Positions 41,996 to 52,069 of a stretch of DNA of 64,000 bases are shown here, in pieces. The stretch is from Algoriphagus terrigena DSM 22685. Lineage in GTDB: Bacteria; Bacteroidota; Bacteroidia; Cytophagales; Cyclobacteriaceae. The translations under genes and the position numbers were made by a program. The stretch's first letter is position 1. Every line of letters begins with the position of its first letter. The stretch spans positions 62,001-126,000 of the forward strand of contig NZ_AUBW01000019.1 of the NCBI RefSeq assembly GCF_000429445.1, in the 5' to 3' direction. Below the pieces are notes generated by a model. It did not search any database, was not told the origin of the DNA, and saw only the letters and a list, made by a program, of their open reading frames with translations.

Positions 41996-43690
41996 ATGGA
42001 AAAAAGTAACACAAAAAAGCAAGTTTCGACCAACGAAACCACCGCTGATATTCTGGTACAGAAACTTATAGATTGGGATGTGAAATTTATCTTTGGGGTG
42101 ATCGGTGACCGCATCAATCCCCTCGTCGAATCCCTCCGAAAGAAGCAGGAAAAGATCAAATTTGTCACAGTTCGTCATGAAGAGACAGCTGCGTTCATGG
42201 CCTGTGGCTATGCAAAGTACACCGGAAAGCTCGGCGTCTGCGTCGCTACCTCAGGCCCCGGCGCAATCCATCTGGTGAACGGCCTCTACGACGCCTACAA
42301 GGATCACGCTCCCGTCCTCGCGATTACCGGTGCTCCGGTGTCCGACCTAGTGGGTACGGACTATACCCAGGAAGTAGATACCCTTTCCCTTCTCCAGGAA
42401 GCCGCGCTGTATAATCAGATGATCACAGGACCTCACCAGGCGAAAACCGTGGTCGATTTGGCGATTCGAGCAGCACTGACCAGCCATGGGGTAGCACATC
42501 TGAAATTCGCCAAAGACACGCAGCAAGAGGAGCTTGCCGACGACGAGCTTACCAAGGGAAGCAGCAAGAATTTCGAAGGATCGACCGTCTTCAGCCCGCG
42601 GATCGAGGTGCCCGCTCAGCCGGAACTTGAGAAGGCTGCGGAGCTCATTCATCGGGGAAAAAAGATAGGGATCCTGGCCGGCTATGGGGCGCTACAGGCT
42701 GGAGAGCAGGTAGAGGAGTTGGCGGAACTTCTGGGAGCGCCTGTTGCCAAAGCATTGTTGGGCAAGGCCGTGTTGCCGGATGACTCTCCCTATTCTACCG
42801 GCGGCACCGGACATTTGGGCACTTTACCCTCCAAAGAATGGATGAAAGAATGTGACACTTTGTTGATTTTAGGTAGCAATATGCCCTATTTAGACTACTA
42901 TCCCGAAAAGGCCAAGGCCATCCAGATTGATCACGAGCCAAAACGTATCGGTCTGAGATATCCGTTGGAACTGGGATTGACGGGGGATGTAAAAGCGACC
43001 TTGACCGCTCTGCTCCCCTTGCTCAGAAGAAAAGATGACCGAAGCTTTTTGAAAAAACACCAAGACGGAATGGCTAATTGGCGGGAGACGCTCCAAGCCA
43101 TCGAAGCGGGCGAAAGCGAGTTGGTCCGGCCCCAGTTTCTAGTTGCAGAGGTTGCAAGACATCTGGATTCCGACGCGACGGTTTCTTTAGACACGGGTGC
43201 AAATACAATCTTCACCGCCAGGCATTGGGAGTTGAGAAAAGGTCAAGCCATGGCGGTGTCAGGAAATCTGGCCTCAATGAGCCCTGGGCTGCCCTACGCG
43301 ATGGCTGCGCAACTCGCCTTCCCGAATCGCCAGTGTGTCGCAATGGTGGGAGACGGAGGGTTGGCGATGCTGATGGCCGACATCACCACGGCTGTGAGGT
43401 ACCGCCTGCCTGTCAAGGTGATTGTGTTTAAAAACAACTCGCTTTCCCTGGACGTCTATGAACAAATGGCGGCAGGAACCGAGGTATATGGTGGCGATCT
43501 TACACCAATAGATTTTGCAGCGGTGGCCAGGGCCTGTGGAGCGGAGGGATTTACCTGCAAAAGGAAGGATGAAGTCTCCACCGCATTAGAGAAAGCCTTC
43601 GCATCCACCGCACCGAGCATCATCGAGGTGTGGATCGACCCTGATCAGGCTCCTTCAGCTCCGGATCATATCACGCAAAATATATTTTAG
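41996..43690 (+). CDS. Thiamine pyrophosphate-dependent pyruvate oxidase (PoxB-like)
   Basis: 564-aa TPP enzyme. The PYR domain has the catalytic Glu in VRHEETAAFMACGYAK and SGPGAIHLVNGLYDA. A central FAD/nucleotide domain follows (about 190-330), then the PP domain with the TPP/Mg2+ motif GDGGLAML...NNS (about 455-485). The closest named family is PoxB, which converts pyruvate to acetate and CO2 and passes electrons to quinone; acetolactate synthase is less likely because of the DVYEQMAAGTEVYGGDL region and absence of a small subunit. The C terminus is short, so the membrane-binding tail of E. coli PoxB is missing. Confidence 0.85.
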   Translation: MEKSNTKKQVSTNETTADILVQKLIDWDVKFIFGVIGDRINPLVESLRKKQEKIKFVTVRHEETAAFMACGYAKYTGKLGVCVATSGPGAIHLVNGLYDAYKDHAPVLAITGAPVSDLVGTDYTQEVDTLSLLQEAALYNQMITGPHQAKTVVDLAIRAALTSHGVAHLKFAKDTQQEELADDELTKGSSKNFEGSTVFSPRIEVPAQPELEKAAELIHRGKKIGILAGYGALQAGEQVEELAELLGAPVAKALLGKAVLPDDSPYSTGGTGHLGTLPSKEWMKECDTLLILGSNMPYLDYYPEKAKAIQIDHEPKRIGLRYPLELGLTGDVKATLTALLPLLRRKDDRSFLKKHQDGMANWRETLQAIEAGESELVRPQFLVAEVARHLDSDATVSLDTGANTIFTARHWELRKGQAMAVSGNLASMSPGLPYAMAAQLAFPNRQCVAMVGDGGLAMLMADITTAVRYRLPVKVIVFKNNSLSLDVYEQMAAGTEVYGGDLTPIDFAAVARACGAEGFTCKRKDEVSTALEKAFASTAPSIIEVWIDPDQAPSAPDHITQNIF

Positions 43691-43795
43691 CAATTCAGAT
43701 AGAGATTCATCCCTACTCAATGTCATACAAGAGGGATCTTATCAGTCGGCAGATGCAATGACTAATTGACTGGTCAAAAAGGCCAGCGCGCAACT

Positions 43796-45037
43796 ATGGA
43801 GCTATTTACTGTTTCGATCTTCATCGTAGGACTGGTCACGTTTACGCTGGTTTGGATGCCATTGGTCTCCAAGAAAACGGGGGTGTCTTATCCCCTTTTT
43901 TACTTTTTGGGAGGAATTCTATTGTACAGTTTCTTTCCCGCGGTACTCCCAGATCCTCTTCCTCAGGACAATGAGATGGCAGCACTTCGGCTTACTGAGT
44001 TGATAGTGATCATCTCCCTGATGGGCGCAGGCATCCGAATAGACCGCGTTTTCTCATTCCGAACATGGCGTCTTCCGCTTAGATTGGTGTTTATCGCCAT
44101 GCCGCTATGCATCGCAATCGCGGCAGCCTTAGGTTATTTCATCTTGGACTTCAACCTAGCAGCTGCGGTTCTTTTGGGTGCAGTGTTAGCGCCCACGGAT
44201 CCTGTGCTGGCGACCGACGTACAAGTAGGTCCTCCTAATGGACAAATTGAGTCCGAGCACAAGTTTACCCTGACTTCGGAAGCAGGCATCAACGATGGGA
44301 TGGCCTTTCCTTTCACCTGGCTGGCGATCACCATCGCTCTCATCTCCGCCGGGGACGAAACTTCATTTCTCCACTGGTTTTCTTTTCATGTCATCTATCA
44401 GATCGTCGCGGGGATCGTCCTGGGCTACCTGTTTGGAAAGGGAGTAGGCTATCTGGTATTTGACGTCTCCAAGAGATACAAATTTCTAAAGGCACTCGAT
44501 GGATTTTTAGCCATTGCGCTGACTTTCCTGGTGTATGGTCTCACCGAACTGCTGCACGGCTACGGGTTCGTTGCTGTTTTTGTAGCAGCGATTACCCTTC
44601 GCCATTATGAGAAAGAGCATGAATTTCACACGACGCTGCATTCCTTCACCGATCAGATCGAAAAACTCTTCGTCGCCGTATTGATGATCCTTTTTGGCGG
44701 AGCTGTCGCAAGGGGGCTATTAGAGCATCTTACGTGGCCGCTGGCCCTATTTGCTATAGGTTTTCTGTTGGTGATCCGACCCGTCCTGGCGTACATGAGT
44801 CTGATGGGAACTGATATTCAGAAGAAAGAAAAACTCGGAATCTCCTTCTTTGGGATCCGGGGAATGGGCTCGCTTTTTTACCTCGCCTTTGCTTTCGGCG
44901 AAACGGAATTTGAATCCGAAGAGAGCCTATGGTCTGTGGTAGCCTTCACCATTGCCCTGTCTATCACTGTCCATGGTTTGGCGGCCACTCCCACTATGAG
45001 CTATTTGAGGCGAAAACTGCCAAAGCCAAAAGCATAA
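43796..45037 (+). CDS. Na+/H+ antiporter, CPA1 family
   Basis: 413-aa inner-membrane cation/proton antiporter with about twelve helices. Motifs: ELIVIISLMGAGIRIDRVF, the ion-site ATDVQVG after LAPTDPVL, EAGINDGMAFPFTWLA, and FFGIRGMGSLFYLAFAFG. Unlike the antiporter at 31467 it has no TrkA-C domain. The ATG at 43796 starts directly before the first helix and is preferred over a TTG ten codons upstream. Probably works in pH or salt homeostasis; it follows the pyruvate oxidase gene by 105 bases. Confidence 0.88.
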   Translation: MELFTVSIFIVGLVTFTLVWMPLVSKKTGVSYPLFYFLGGILLYSFFPAVLPDPLPQDNEMAALRLTELIVIISLMGAGIRIDRVFSFRTWRLPLRLVFIAMPLCIAIAAALGYFILDFNLAAAVLLGAVLAPTDPVLATDVQVGPPNGQIESEHKFTLTSEAGINDGMAFPFTWLAITIALISAGDETSFLHWFSFHVIYQIVAGIVLGYLFGKGVGYLVFDVSKRYKFLKALDGFLAIALTFLVYGLTELLHGYGFVAVFVAAITLRHYEKEHEFHTTLHSFTDQIEKLFVAVLMILFGGAVARGLLEHLTWPLALFAIGFLLVIRPVLAYMSLMGTDIQKKEKLGISFFGIRGMGSLFYLAFAFGETEFESEESLWSVVAFTIALSITVHGLAATPTMSYLRRKLPKPKA

Positions 45038-45235
45038 GATCGGCTTAAAATACTCCCTTCATTCTCCTGACTGTGGACGGAATTCCCCTTTTTTTTCCAA
45101 GTAGTCAGCAAGAGTTTTACGGCCTTCCCACTCTACCCGACTTCAGAGGGCAGCGGGGCTGATCTGCCCCCGGCGGCATAGTGTTTGCAAATTTTTGCTT
45201 CGTAGACAATTTGTAACCCTTAAAACCAAACGAAT

Positions 45236-46393
45236 ATGAAGGCAGTAGTTTTTCACAAACCCGGAGACATTCAGGTGGACACGGTAGACGATCCACGCAT
45301 CGAAAACGATCGGGACGTCATCTTGCGAGTGACCTCAACAGCTATCTGCGGGTCCGATCTCCATATCTTAAGTGGTGCTGTCCCCCAGTCTACAGATATG
45401 ATCATGGGGCATGAATTCATGGGCATCGTGGAGGAGGTCGGCTCGGCAATACATACGCTGAAAAAGGGCGACAGAGTGATCGTCCCCTTCCCCATAGCCT
45501 GTGGAGCCTGTTTTTTCTGTAACCACGGCGCTTCCCCCCACTGCGAAAACTCCAACTATAAACACTATGGTCCAAACGGAGATCTAACCGACGAGAAAGG
45601 TGGCGCGCTCTACGGGTACACAGATCTCTATGGGGGATACTCGGGTGGTCAGGCGGAGTATGTGCGGGTACCTTTTGCGGACATCAGTCCCCGGGTCGTC
45701 CCCGCGGAGATGAGCGACGAGCAGGTTTTGTTCCTTACCGACATCTTTCCCACCGGATGGTCTTCGATAGACTGGGCGCAGCTCCAGGGTGGTGAAGTGG
45801 TGGCGGTCTTTGGCTCGGGCCCTGTGGGATTGATGGCTCAGAAAGCAGCCTGGATCAACGGTGCCAGCAGAGTGATCGCGATAGATCCGCTCGAGTACCG
45901 TCTGAAAAAAGCGCGGGAAGTAAACGGAGTGGACACGCTGAATCCCAATGAAGTCGATGTAGTTGAAGCCATCCGGGAGATGACCGATGGGCGGGGCGCT
46001 GATGTATGTGTGGATGCCGTGGGATTCGAGCCGGAGAGTAACCTGGTAGACAAGCTAAAGGCTACCGTCAATTTCGAAAAAGGCAGCATGAAAGTGCTCG
46101 ACTTGGCTTTTAAAGCTGTGCGACGAGGCGGGACCGTGAGCATCGTGGGTGTCTACGGTTCTACGTACGACAACTTCCCCCTTCACCGGATTTTTGACAA
46201 AGCAATTACCATCAAGCAGGGTCAGGCTCCGGTATTGAACTATGTCGACAAGCTGATCGACCTGGTGCAGAATGAAAAGGTGGTATTGGATGACATCATC
46301 ACCCATACCCTACCTCTAAGCGAAGCCTCCAAAGGGTATGAAATCTTTGATAAAAAAGAAGACGACTGCGTCAAAGTGGTCCTGAAACCATAA
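45236..46393 (+). CDS. Zinc-dependent alcohol/formaldehyde dehydrogenase
   Basis: 385-aa medium-chain dehydrogenase. The catalytic zinc residues are Cys38, His59 and Glu60; the structural zinc is held by Cys89, Cys92, Cys95 and Cys103. The Rossmann motif is VFGSGPVGLMA. The long middle insert (TVNFEKGSMKVLDLAFKAV region) resembles the glutathione-independent formaldehyde dehydrogenase branch, although the substrate could be another alcohol. It forms an operon with the SDR gene 10 bases downstream. Confidence 0.9.
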   Translation: MKAVVFHKPGDIQVDTVDDPRIENDRDVILRVTSTAICGSDLHILSGAVPQSTDMIMGHEFMGIVEEVGSAIHTLKKGDRVIVPFPIACGACFFCNHGASPHCENSNYKHYGPNGDLTDEKGGALYGYTDLYGGYSGGQAEYVRVPFADISPRVVPAEMSDEQVLFLTDIFPTGWSSIDWAQLQGGEVVAVFGSGPVGLMAQKAAWINGASRVIAIDPLEYRLKKAREVNGVDTLNPNEVDVVEAIREMTDGRGADVCVDAVGFEPESNLVDKLKATVNFEKGSMKVLDLAFKAVRRGGTVSIVGVYGSTYDNFPLHRIFDKAITIKQGQAPVLNYVDKLIDLVQNEKVVLDDIITHTLPLSEASKGYEIFDKKEDDCVKVVLKP

Positions 46394-46403
46394 CACTACT
46401 ACC

Positions 46404-47198
46404 ATGAACACACTAACCAACTATACACTTATCACCGGCGCTACCAGCGGCATCGGTTATGAATTGGCATTACTCTTCGCCCGGGACGGGCATAACCTGG
46501 TCATTGTTTCCCGCGACTTGGACGAGATGCAAGCCAAGGCCGTGGAATTCAAAGACTGTGGCGTTGATGTCAAAACCATCCAGGCAGATCTCTTCGATAC
46601 CGAAGCGGCCTTTTCCGTCTGTGAAAAAATCGACGCGATGGGTCTGAACATCGACATCCTGGTCAACGACGCGGCACAGGGGCTCTATGGCAAATTCGCC
46701 GACACAGATATCCACCGCGAACTGGACATCATTCAGCTCAACATCTCCTCACTAGTGATCCTCACCAAGCATTTCCTGCGAAAGATGATTGCCAATCAGC
46801 AAGGAAAAATCCTCAACCTCGCCTCCGTTGCAAGCAAAGCGCCAGGCCCATGGCAGTCTGTCTATCACGGCACGAAAGCGTTTGTGCTGTCTTTTTCGGA
46901 GGCAATCCGGGAAGAAGTGAAAGAACAAAATGTTACCGTCACAGCGCTTTTGCCCGGGGTGACGGATACAGATTTCTTCAACAAGGCAGACATGACCCGC
47001 AGCAAGGTGGTGCAGGACAAGGACGCGATGGCCGATCCAAAGGATGTGGCCCGAGATGGATACGAGGCACTCATGGAGGGAGACGACAAAGTCGTGTCCG
47101 GCATCAAAAACAAAATCCAAACCGCCCTTTCAAATATCACCCCAGACAGCACCCTGGCGCACTCGATGGGTGAGCAGCAAAAACCGGCGGATGAGTGA
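46404..47198 (+). CDS. SDR family NAD(P)-dependent oxidoreductase
   Basis: 264-aa classical short-chain dehydrogenase of the DltE/YqjQ-like branch. TGATSGIG at 13-20, NDAAQG near 93 (N-D-A in place of NNAG), Ser in NLASVASKAPG, and the catalytic Tyr and Lys in VYHGTKAFVLSFSEA. The substrate is unknown. Starts 10 bases after the alcohol dehydrogenase stop codon and is followed 71 bases later by the HD hydrolase on the same strand. Confidence 0.92.
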   Translation: MNTLTNYTLITGATSGIGYELALLFARDGHNLVIVSRDLDEMQAKAVEFKDCGVDVKTIQADLFDTEAAFSVCEKIDAMGLNIDILVNDAAQGLYGKFADTDIHRELDIIQLNISSLVILTKHFLRKMIANQQGKILNLASVASKAPGPWQSVYHGTKAFVLSFSEAIREEVKEQNVTVTALLPGVTDTDFFNKADMTRSKVVQDKDAMADPKDVARDGYEALMEGDDKVVSGIKNKIQTALSNITPDSTLAHSMGEQQKPADE

Positions 47199-47269
47199 GC
47201 TATCCAAGGCTCTCTCAAGGTGAAGATGTTGTACTCATCTACCAACCAGCTGATGAACGTGACTAAAAC

Positions 47270-47854
47270 ATGGATAAGATACTGGAAGAAATAAGAGACT
47301 TTGCCGATCAGGCTCATGGCGACCAGATGCGAAAATATGCTCCAGACCGGTATATCGTCCATCCGGTGCGGGTAATGAAGATGTGTCAGGAATACACTGA
47401 CAACCTGCCCGTTTTGGCGGCAGCGCTACTTCACGACGTCTTGGAGGACACTGACACGGGAAAGGAGGAGATGCTGGAATTTCTCCAAAAACACCTCTCC
47501 TACACCCAAGCAATGAAAGTGCTTCGGCTGGTCGTCGAGCTGACTGATGTGTATGTGAAAGCCGATTATCCCAAACTGAACCGTGACCAAAGGAAAGGGA
47601 AGGAAGCGGAGCGACTGGCGAAGATCAGCCCTGACGCGCAAACCATCAAGTACGCCGACATCATCGACAATTGTAAGGAAATCACCGCGCACGACGCCCA
47701 CTTTGCGCCCGTGTTTTTGAAAGAATGCAGGCACATCCTGATGGGATGTAAGAAGGGAAACCGTCAACTCCATAAAGCTGCCGTGGAGACGGTCGACCAA
47801 GAGCTCGGGAAGCGAAAGCAGTCCGGCGGCGTCGATCGAAAGCACTTCCATTAA
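47270..47854 (+). CDS. HD-domain hydrolase, MESH1/SpoT-hydrolase-like
   Basis: 194-aa protein resembling the hydrolase half of RelA/SpoT and animal MESH1: HGDQMRKYAPDRYIVHP with His31, LAAALLHDVLEDT with His55, Asp56, Glu59 and Asp60, and KYADIIDN with Asp130. These supply the Mn2+ site and the ED motif of ppGpp 3'-pyrophosphohydrolases. No synthetase domain is present. It may degrade (p)ppGpp or, as MESH1 does, NADPH. Length fits a stand-alone small alarmone hydrolase. It lies between the SDR and catalase genes on the same strand. Confidence 0.85.
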   Translation: MDKILEEIRDFADQAHGDQMRKYAPDRYIVHPVRVMKMCQEYTDNLPVLAAALLHDVLEDTDTGKEEMLEFLQKHLSYTQAMKVLRLVVELTDVYVKADYPKLNRDQRKGKEAERLAKISPDAQTIKYADIIDNCKEITAHDAHFAPVFLKECRHILMGCKKGNRQLHKAAVETVDQELGKRKQSGGVDRKHFH

Positions 47855-47964
47855 CCCATTCAGACCCGTGTTTTCGGTCATCTCGAGCACCCCCGATCGC
47901 CCAAAGAGCGGGCGGGACGATACGTTTTCAATTGTGAAATCAACCATAAATAATCTATACAGCT

Positions 47965-50142
47965 ATGAACAGCAAGAAAAACCCGAAAGACAACAGTCAA
48001 AAAATCGAAGATCTCAATAAAGACATCGAGGTGGGTGACGGTCAAAAGATGACCACCAACCAGGGAGTCAAAGTCAATGATGACACCAGCTCGTTAAAAG
48101 CCGGAGACCGCGGGGCCACGCTTTTGGAAGACTTTATTCTGCGGGAAAAGATTACCCATTTTGACCATGAGCGGATTCCCGAACGAATCGTCCATGCGCG
48201 GGGATCAGGAGCCCACGGTGTATTCAGAGTGTATGATGACTCTCTGAAGAAGTACACAAAAGCGGCATTTCTGACCGATCCTAGCCGCGAGACTTCCGTT
48301 TTTACCCGATTCTCTACGGTGGCGGGGTTTCGGGGCTCGGCGGATATCCCCCGGGATGTGAGAGGATTTGCGGTCAAGTTCTACACAGAAGAGGGTGTCT
48401 ACGATTTGGTGGGCAACAATATGCCTGTCTTTTTCATCCAAGATGCGATCAAATTCCCCGACCTCATCCACGCAGTCAAGCCGGAGCCGGATAACGAAAT
48501 CCCTCAGGCAGCCTCTGCGCACAATACCTTCTGGGATTTTGTCTCACTATCGCCCGAAACCATGCACAATGTCATGTGGCTGATGAGTGACCGGGCCATT
48601 CCGAGAAGTTTCCGGATGATGGAAGGCTTCGGTATCAACACCTTCAGATTGATTAATGAGCAGGGAGAATCTCACTTCGTGAAGTTTCATTGGAAGCCAC
48701 TCTTGGGGACGCACAGTGTCGTCTGGGACGAGGCGCAAAAGATAAATGGACAAGATCCGGATTTCCACCGCCGCGATCTATACGACGCGATTGAGGCAGG
48801 TTCGTTTCCGGAGTGGGAACTCGGCCTGCAAATTATCCCTCAAGAGGACGAACATAAGTTCGACTTCGATCTCTTGGACCCGACGAAACTGGTGCCCGAG
48901 GAGATTGTACCGGTGCTAAGGGTCGGCAAGATGACATTGAATCGCAATCCGGACAACTTCTTCGCCGAGACGGAGCAGGCTGCTTTCCACCCGGGCCACA
49001 TCGTGCCGGGGATAGATTTCTCCAACGATCCCCTGCTGCAGGGACGGCTCTTCTCGTATACCGACACCCAACTGAGCCGCTTGGGCGGGCCTAACTTCCA
49101 TGAGATCCCGATCAACCGGTCTATCGCGCCCATCCACAACAACCAGCGGGACGGAATCTCCCGCATGCAGATCAACCGTGGTAAGACCAGCTATCACCCC
49201 AACTCGATCGGCGACGGCTTTCCGGAGCAGGCAAAGGTAAGCGAGGGAGGTTTTGCCAGCTATCAGGAGCGGGTCGATGCCAATAAAGTCCGGGCGCGAA
49301 GCAGGAGCTTTATGGATTTCTTCAGCCAGCCTGCGCTCTTTTACAACAGCCTGTCTGAAGCCGAGCAAGCGCATTTGACGGATGCTTTCTGCTTCGAATT
49401 GGGCAAGGTGGACATCGTGGATATCCGGCAGCGGGTCGTAGGATTGATCTCTCAGGTAGATGCCGGACTGGCTGCGAAAGTAGCAGAAGGCTTGGGTTTG
49501 GAAGTAGAAGCACCGGAGCAGCCCATCAACCATCAGTTTGGTGCAGATGCAGACGAGGCCGACTATCAGCCTGTCACGGTGATTCCCAAGCTTAAATCTT
49601 CGCCCGCGCTTAGTATGGCTAATACCGTGAAAGGCAATATCAAGACCCGGCAGATCGCCTTCCTGACGGCAGATGGCTTCGACGGAGACTCAGTGGCATC
49701 GATGAAAACTGCATTGGAAGCCGAAGGAGCCATGGTGAAGATCATCGCTCCCCGATCCGGGATGGTGAAAGACAGCGCCGGAAACAGCATCAAGGTGGAT
49801 CACAGCTTTCTGACCTTCTCCTCGGTACTGGTAGACGCGATCTTCGTCCCGGCGGGGAAAGCGAGTACCGAGACTCTAAAACAGACCCCCAGAGCTGTGC
49901 ATTTCATAGATGAAGCTTTCCTGCACTGCAAACCCATCGCAACTGCGGGAGAGGGACGCGAGTTGGTAGCTATCAGCTATGTTAAAAACTACCCAAAATC
50001 CAACCCTAATGATCTCGACCTTGAAAATCTCGGGCTGCTGACTGGCAACGGTTCCGGCGACAATCTTGCTAAAAAATTCATCAAGGCGATCGGCAATCAC
50101 CGATTCTTTGAACGGGAGAAGTTGGGGAAAATCCCTGCTTAA
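47965..50142 (+). CDS. katE: Large-subunit catalase, KatE/HPII type
   Basis: 725-aa heme catalase that dismutates hydrogen peroxide. Catalytic His77 ([12 protein letters not shown]), Asn151 ([11 protein letters not shown]) and the proximal heme ligand Tyr365 in RLFSYTDTQ are all present. After the catalase core (to about 540) comes the C-terminal flavodoxin/DJ-1-like domain ([26 protein letters not shown]) that marks clade II enzymes. The N-terminal extension is Lys/Asp/Gln-rich. An ankyrin gene follows 53 bases later, across a hairpin. Confidence 0.97.
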   Translation: MNSKKNPKDNSQKIEDLNKDIEVGDGQKMTTNQGVKVNDDTSSLKAGDRGATLLEDFILREKITHFDHERIPERIVHARGSGAHGVFRVYDDSLKKYTKAAFLTDPSRETSVFTRFSTVAGFRGSADIPRDVRGFAVKFYTEEGVYDLVGNNMPVFFIQDAIKFPDLIHAVKPEPDNEIPQAASAHNTFWDFVSLSPETMHNVMWLMSDRAIPRSFRMMEGFGINTFRLINEQGESHFVKFHWKPLLGTHSVVWDEAQKINGQDPDFHRRDLYDAIEAGSFPEWELGLQIIPQEDEHKFDFDLLDPTKLVPEEIVPVLRVGKMTLNRNPDNFFAETEQAAFHPGHIVPGIDFSNDPLLQGRLFSYTDTQLSRLGGPNFHEIPINRSIAPIHNNQRDGISRMQINRGKTSYHPNSIGDGFPEQAKVSEGGFASYQERVDANKVRARSRSFMDFFSQPALFYNSLSEAEQAHLTDAFCFELGKVDIVDIRQRVVGLISQVDAGLAAKVAEGLGLEVEAPEQPINHQFGADADEADYQPVTVIPKLKSSPALSMANTVKGNIKTRQIAFLTADGFDGDSVASMKTALEAEGAMVKIIAPRSGMVKDSAGNSIKVDHSFLTFSSVLVDAIFVPAGKASTETLKQTPRAVHFIDEAFLHCKPIATAGEGRELVAISYVKNYPKSNPNDLDLENLGLLTGNGSGDNLAKKFIKAIGNHRFFEREKLGKIPA

Positions 50143-50154
50143 AACATCCACTTC

Positions 50155-50176
50155 GGGGAACTGGCGACAGTTCCCC
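50155..50176 (+). terminator. Hairpin between katE and the ankyrin gene
   Basis: GGGGAACTG, a GCGA tetraloop and CAGTTCCCC form a perfect 9-bp stem with a GNRA loop. Only TT and mixed sequence follow, so it may be a weak terminator or an mRNA-stabilising structure that sets the ankyrin level. Confidence 0.6.
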
Positions 50177-50195
50177 TTCACTATACCACAACTTT

Positions 50196-50654
50196 ATGAA
50201 AGAACTTATAGACGCTTCCCGTCAGGGAAACACAGACCAGATAGCCATGCTTTTAGCACAGGGAGCCGATGTTAATTTTCAGGACGAAAAAGGATTTACC
50301 CCCTTGATAATCGCCGCTTACAATAATCAAGCGGAGGCGGCCAAGATACTCCTCAGAAACGGCGCCGACGTTAACCAGAAAGACTATGGTGGAAATACTG
50401 CACTGATGGGAGTCTGCTTCAAAGGACATCTGGAGCTCGCGGAAATCCTCATCGAGCATGGCGCAGATATTAACGCCACACACGGAAATGGTGGGACGGC
50501 ATTGATGTTTGCCAGCATGTTCGGGAAAAATAACCTGGTGAAATTGCTTTTGAATCACGGGGCCGACAGGATGGCTACCGACCAGCGAGGTATGATGGCC
50601 GTAGATCATGCCGGCATCCAGGGGAATATGGAAATCATTGAATTACTGTCGTAA
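50196..50654 (+). CDS. Ankyrin repeat protein
   Basis: 152 aa with four ankyrin repeats and little else: GADVNFQDEKGFTPLIIAAY, GADVNQKDYGGNTALMGVC, GADINATHGNGGTALMFAS and a final divergent unit NHGADRMATDQRGMMAVDHA. No signal peptide, so cytoplasmic here. In Pseudomonas an ankyrin protein encoded beside a catalase gene is needed for full catalase activity; the same neighbourhood suggests an analogous partner for KatE, by inference. Confidence 0.93.
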   Translation: MKELIDASRQGNTDQIAMLLAQGADVNFQDEKGFTPLIIAAYNNQAEAAKILLRNGADVNQKDYGGNTALMGVCFKGHLELAEILIEHGADINATHGNGGTALMFASMFGKNNLVKLLLNHGADRMATDQRGMMAVDHAGIQGNMEIIELLS

Positions 50655-50979
50655 ACCGAGACTGCCCAGTTTGTTGTCGTTCGCTTTTTCGCGCTGGGAA
50701 CCCCTTACTGTAGGATAGAATGTCGTCCAAGTCGCGATCCGTCGAAAACCGCTTGACTGCTCTAATTTTTCAAGCGAAAAGCAATTCTCCTACAGTGAAG
50801 GCCGCTGAAAGGTGAACGGTCATCCGCGTATTTAAACCGTTAAAACAAATATCAAATACCCGCACAACCGGGCGACAGGAACCCGAGGAGTTCGCCTTAA
50901 ACAAAAAAATTCACGCCCGTTTTCATAATTGAATCAGGGCGTGAATTGGAAATAGAGGTGCCTCTAAGCGCTCTGCGCC
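50655..50979. other. Intergenic region between convergent genes
   Basis: 325 bases. It holds a spaced inverted repeat (ACTGTAGGA at 50707-50715 and TCCTACAGT at 50788-50796) and, at its right end, the terminator of the DUF2383 gene. No gene seen. Confidence 0.6.
50902..50947 (-). terminator. Rho-independent terminator of the DUF2383 gene
   Basis: AATTCACGCCC (50908-50918) pairs perfectly with GGGCGTGAATT (50937-50947) and is followed on the minus strand by seven T. Confidence 0.88.
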
Positions 50980-51435
50980 TTAAACCTGCACGTCTCTAAG
51001 TTGCTTGATCTTGTCGTGAGACTGTCGCAGCGTACGCTTTTGCTCCAGTACCAGTTCTTTCAAGTAAGCCGGGAGGTTTTCGTTTACCGCGGCATCCTGA
51101 TATGCCTTTTGTGCCGCATCTTCTCCGAATTCACAGCTTTCCAGCACACTTTTTCTGTCGTGTCCGGTAAATACTGCCTTCACATCCATCCAGGCCCTAT
51201 ACAGTTTCCCGCTTGTGGTGGAGCTTTGCTCTGTATCGGTTTTGAAAGAATTCAGCTCGGTGGATAGCTCCATCCGGCACTTTTGACTTTCTCCGATCAT
51301 GGAGACAAACAGGGCTTTAAGGTCCTGATCGCCTTCCTCTAGATTTTCAATCGCTTTTTCATATCCTTCGATCCGGTCATTGTTGATTTTTACTAAATCA
51401 TTCAAGATTTCTGCTGCTTCATTGTTAGTATTCAT
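50980..51435 (-). CDS. PA2169/DUF2383 ferritin-like protein
   Basis: 151-aa four-helix bundle: AAEILNDLVKINNDRIEGYEKA, then LKALFVSMIGESQKCRMELS, a mid helix with HDRKSVLESCEFGEDAAQKAY and a final LKELVLEQKRTLRQSHDKI. This is the DUF2383/PA2169 pattern, a family of soluble helical proteins common beside stress genes, with no known reaction. Single gene with its own terminator, convergent with the catalase/ankyrin pair. Confidence 0.88.
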   Translation of the reverse strand: MNTNNEAAEILNDLVKINNDRIEGYEKAIENLEEGDQDLKALFVSMIGESQKCRMELSTELNSFKTDTEQSSTTSGKLYRAWMDVKAVFTGHDRKSVLESCEFGEDAAQKAYQDAAVNENLPAYLKELVLEQKRTLRQSHDKIKQLRDVQV

Positions 51436-52069
51436 AATAATAGTGGTTAAGTGAAAATAATAAATAATGTCAGGTAACTAAGTAAATCAGACACGCCGGA
51501 AAATCCTTTTCCTAAGTTGTCCGATTGCCCTCAGCGGCGGTCTTTTCAAGAGCTTCGCCCACTTGGGGTCTTCTGTTTGAATGGGATCTGGCCGTGCTGC
51601 CCTCCCTTTCTATCCTGATCTTCAAAATCCAAAAACCTAGCCAGTTGGCCAAAAAAGGGCAAAATCCGCCTATCTCAGCCTAATGGAAGAAAAACGTCCG
51701 GGAGGGCCTTTATGTCGGCTTATTCATTCGGGAAGAAAATTCTCAGTTTGTGGACGAGAGTTGATCTCCTTCCCTAACCGGGGGTTGACTGTTTTTTTGG
51801 TTATGCTAGGCTCTTCGATCGCTTACCTAGGAGTAGGATGTATGGCAGAAGGGGTTGCAGCTTCTCTGTCTCGGCGCAGAATCGGGTGAGAATCGGGAGG
51901 TTGCCAGCGATGTATCGAAAAGAATAACAGTAGGAAGGAGTCGCGATTGGGCACCCACTACGTCTAAAAAAGTCGAGTCAGAAAAGAAACTCCGTTGTGT
52001 GGATCGAAGTCATGAAAACTGGGAACGCCGGACAATGGCGTTGACGCGCTCCGATCCCAGCACCAGTTT
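51436..52069. other. Long intergenic region, nothing recognised
   Basis: 634 bases between two minus-strand genes. Several plus-strand frames exist (from 51683 and 51855) but are Arg/Ser/Pro-rich and look non-coding; the second runs into the gene on the other strand. It presumably contains the DUF2383 promoter. Confidence 0.5.
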
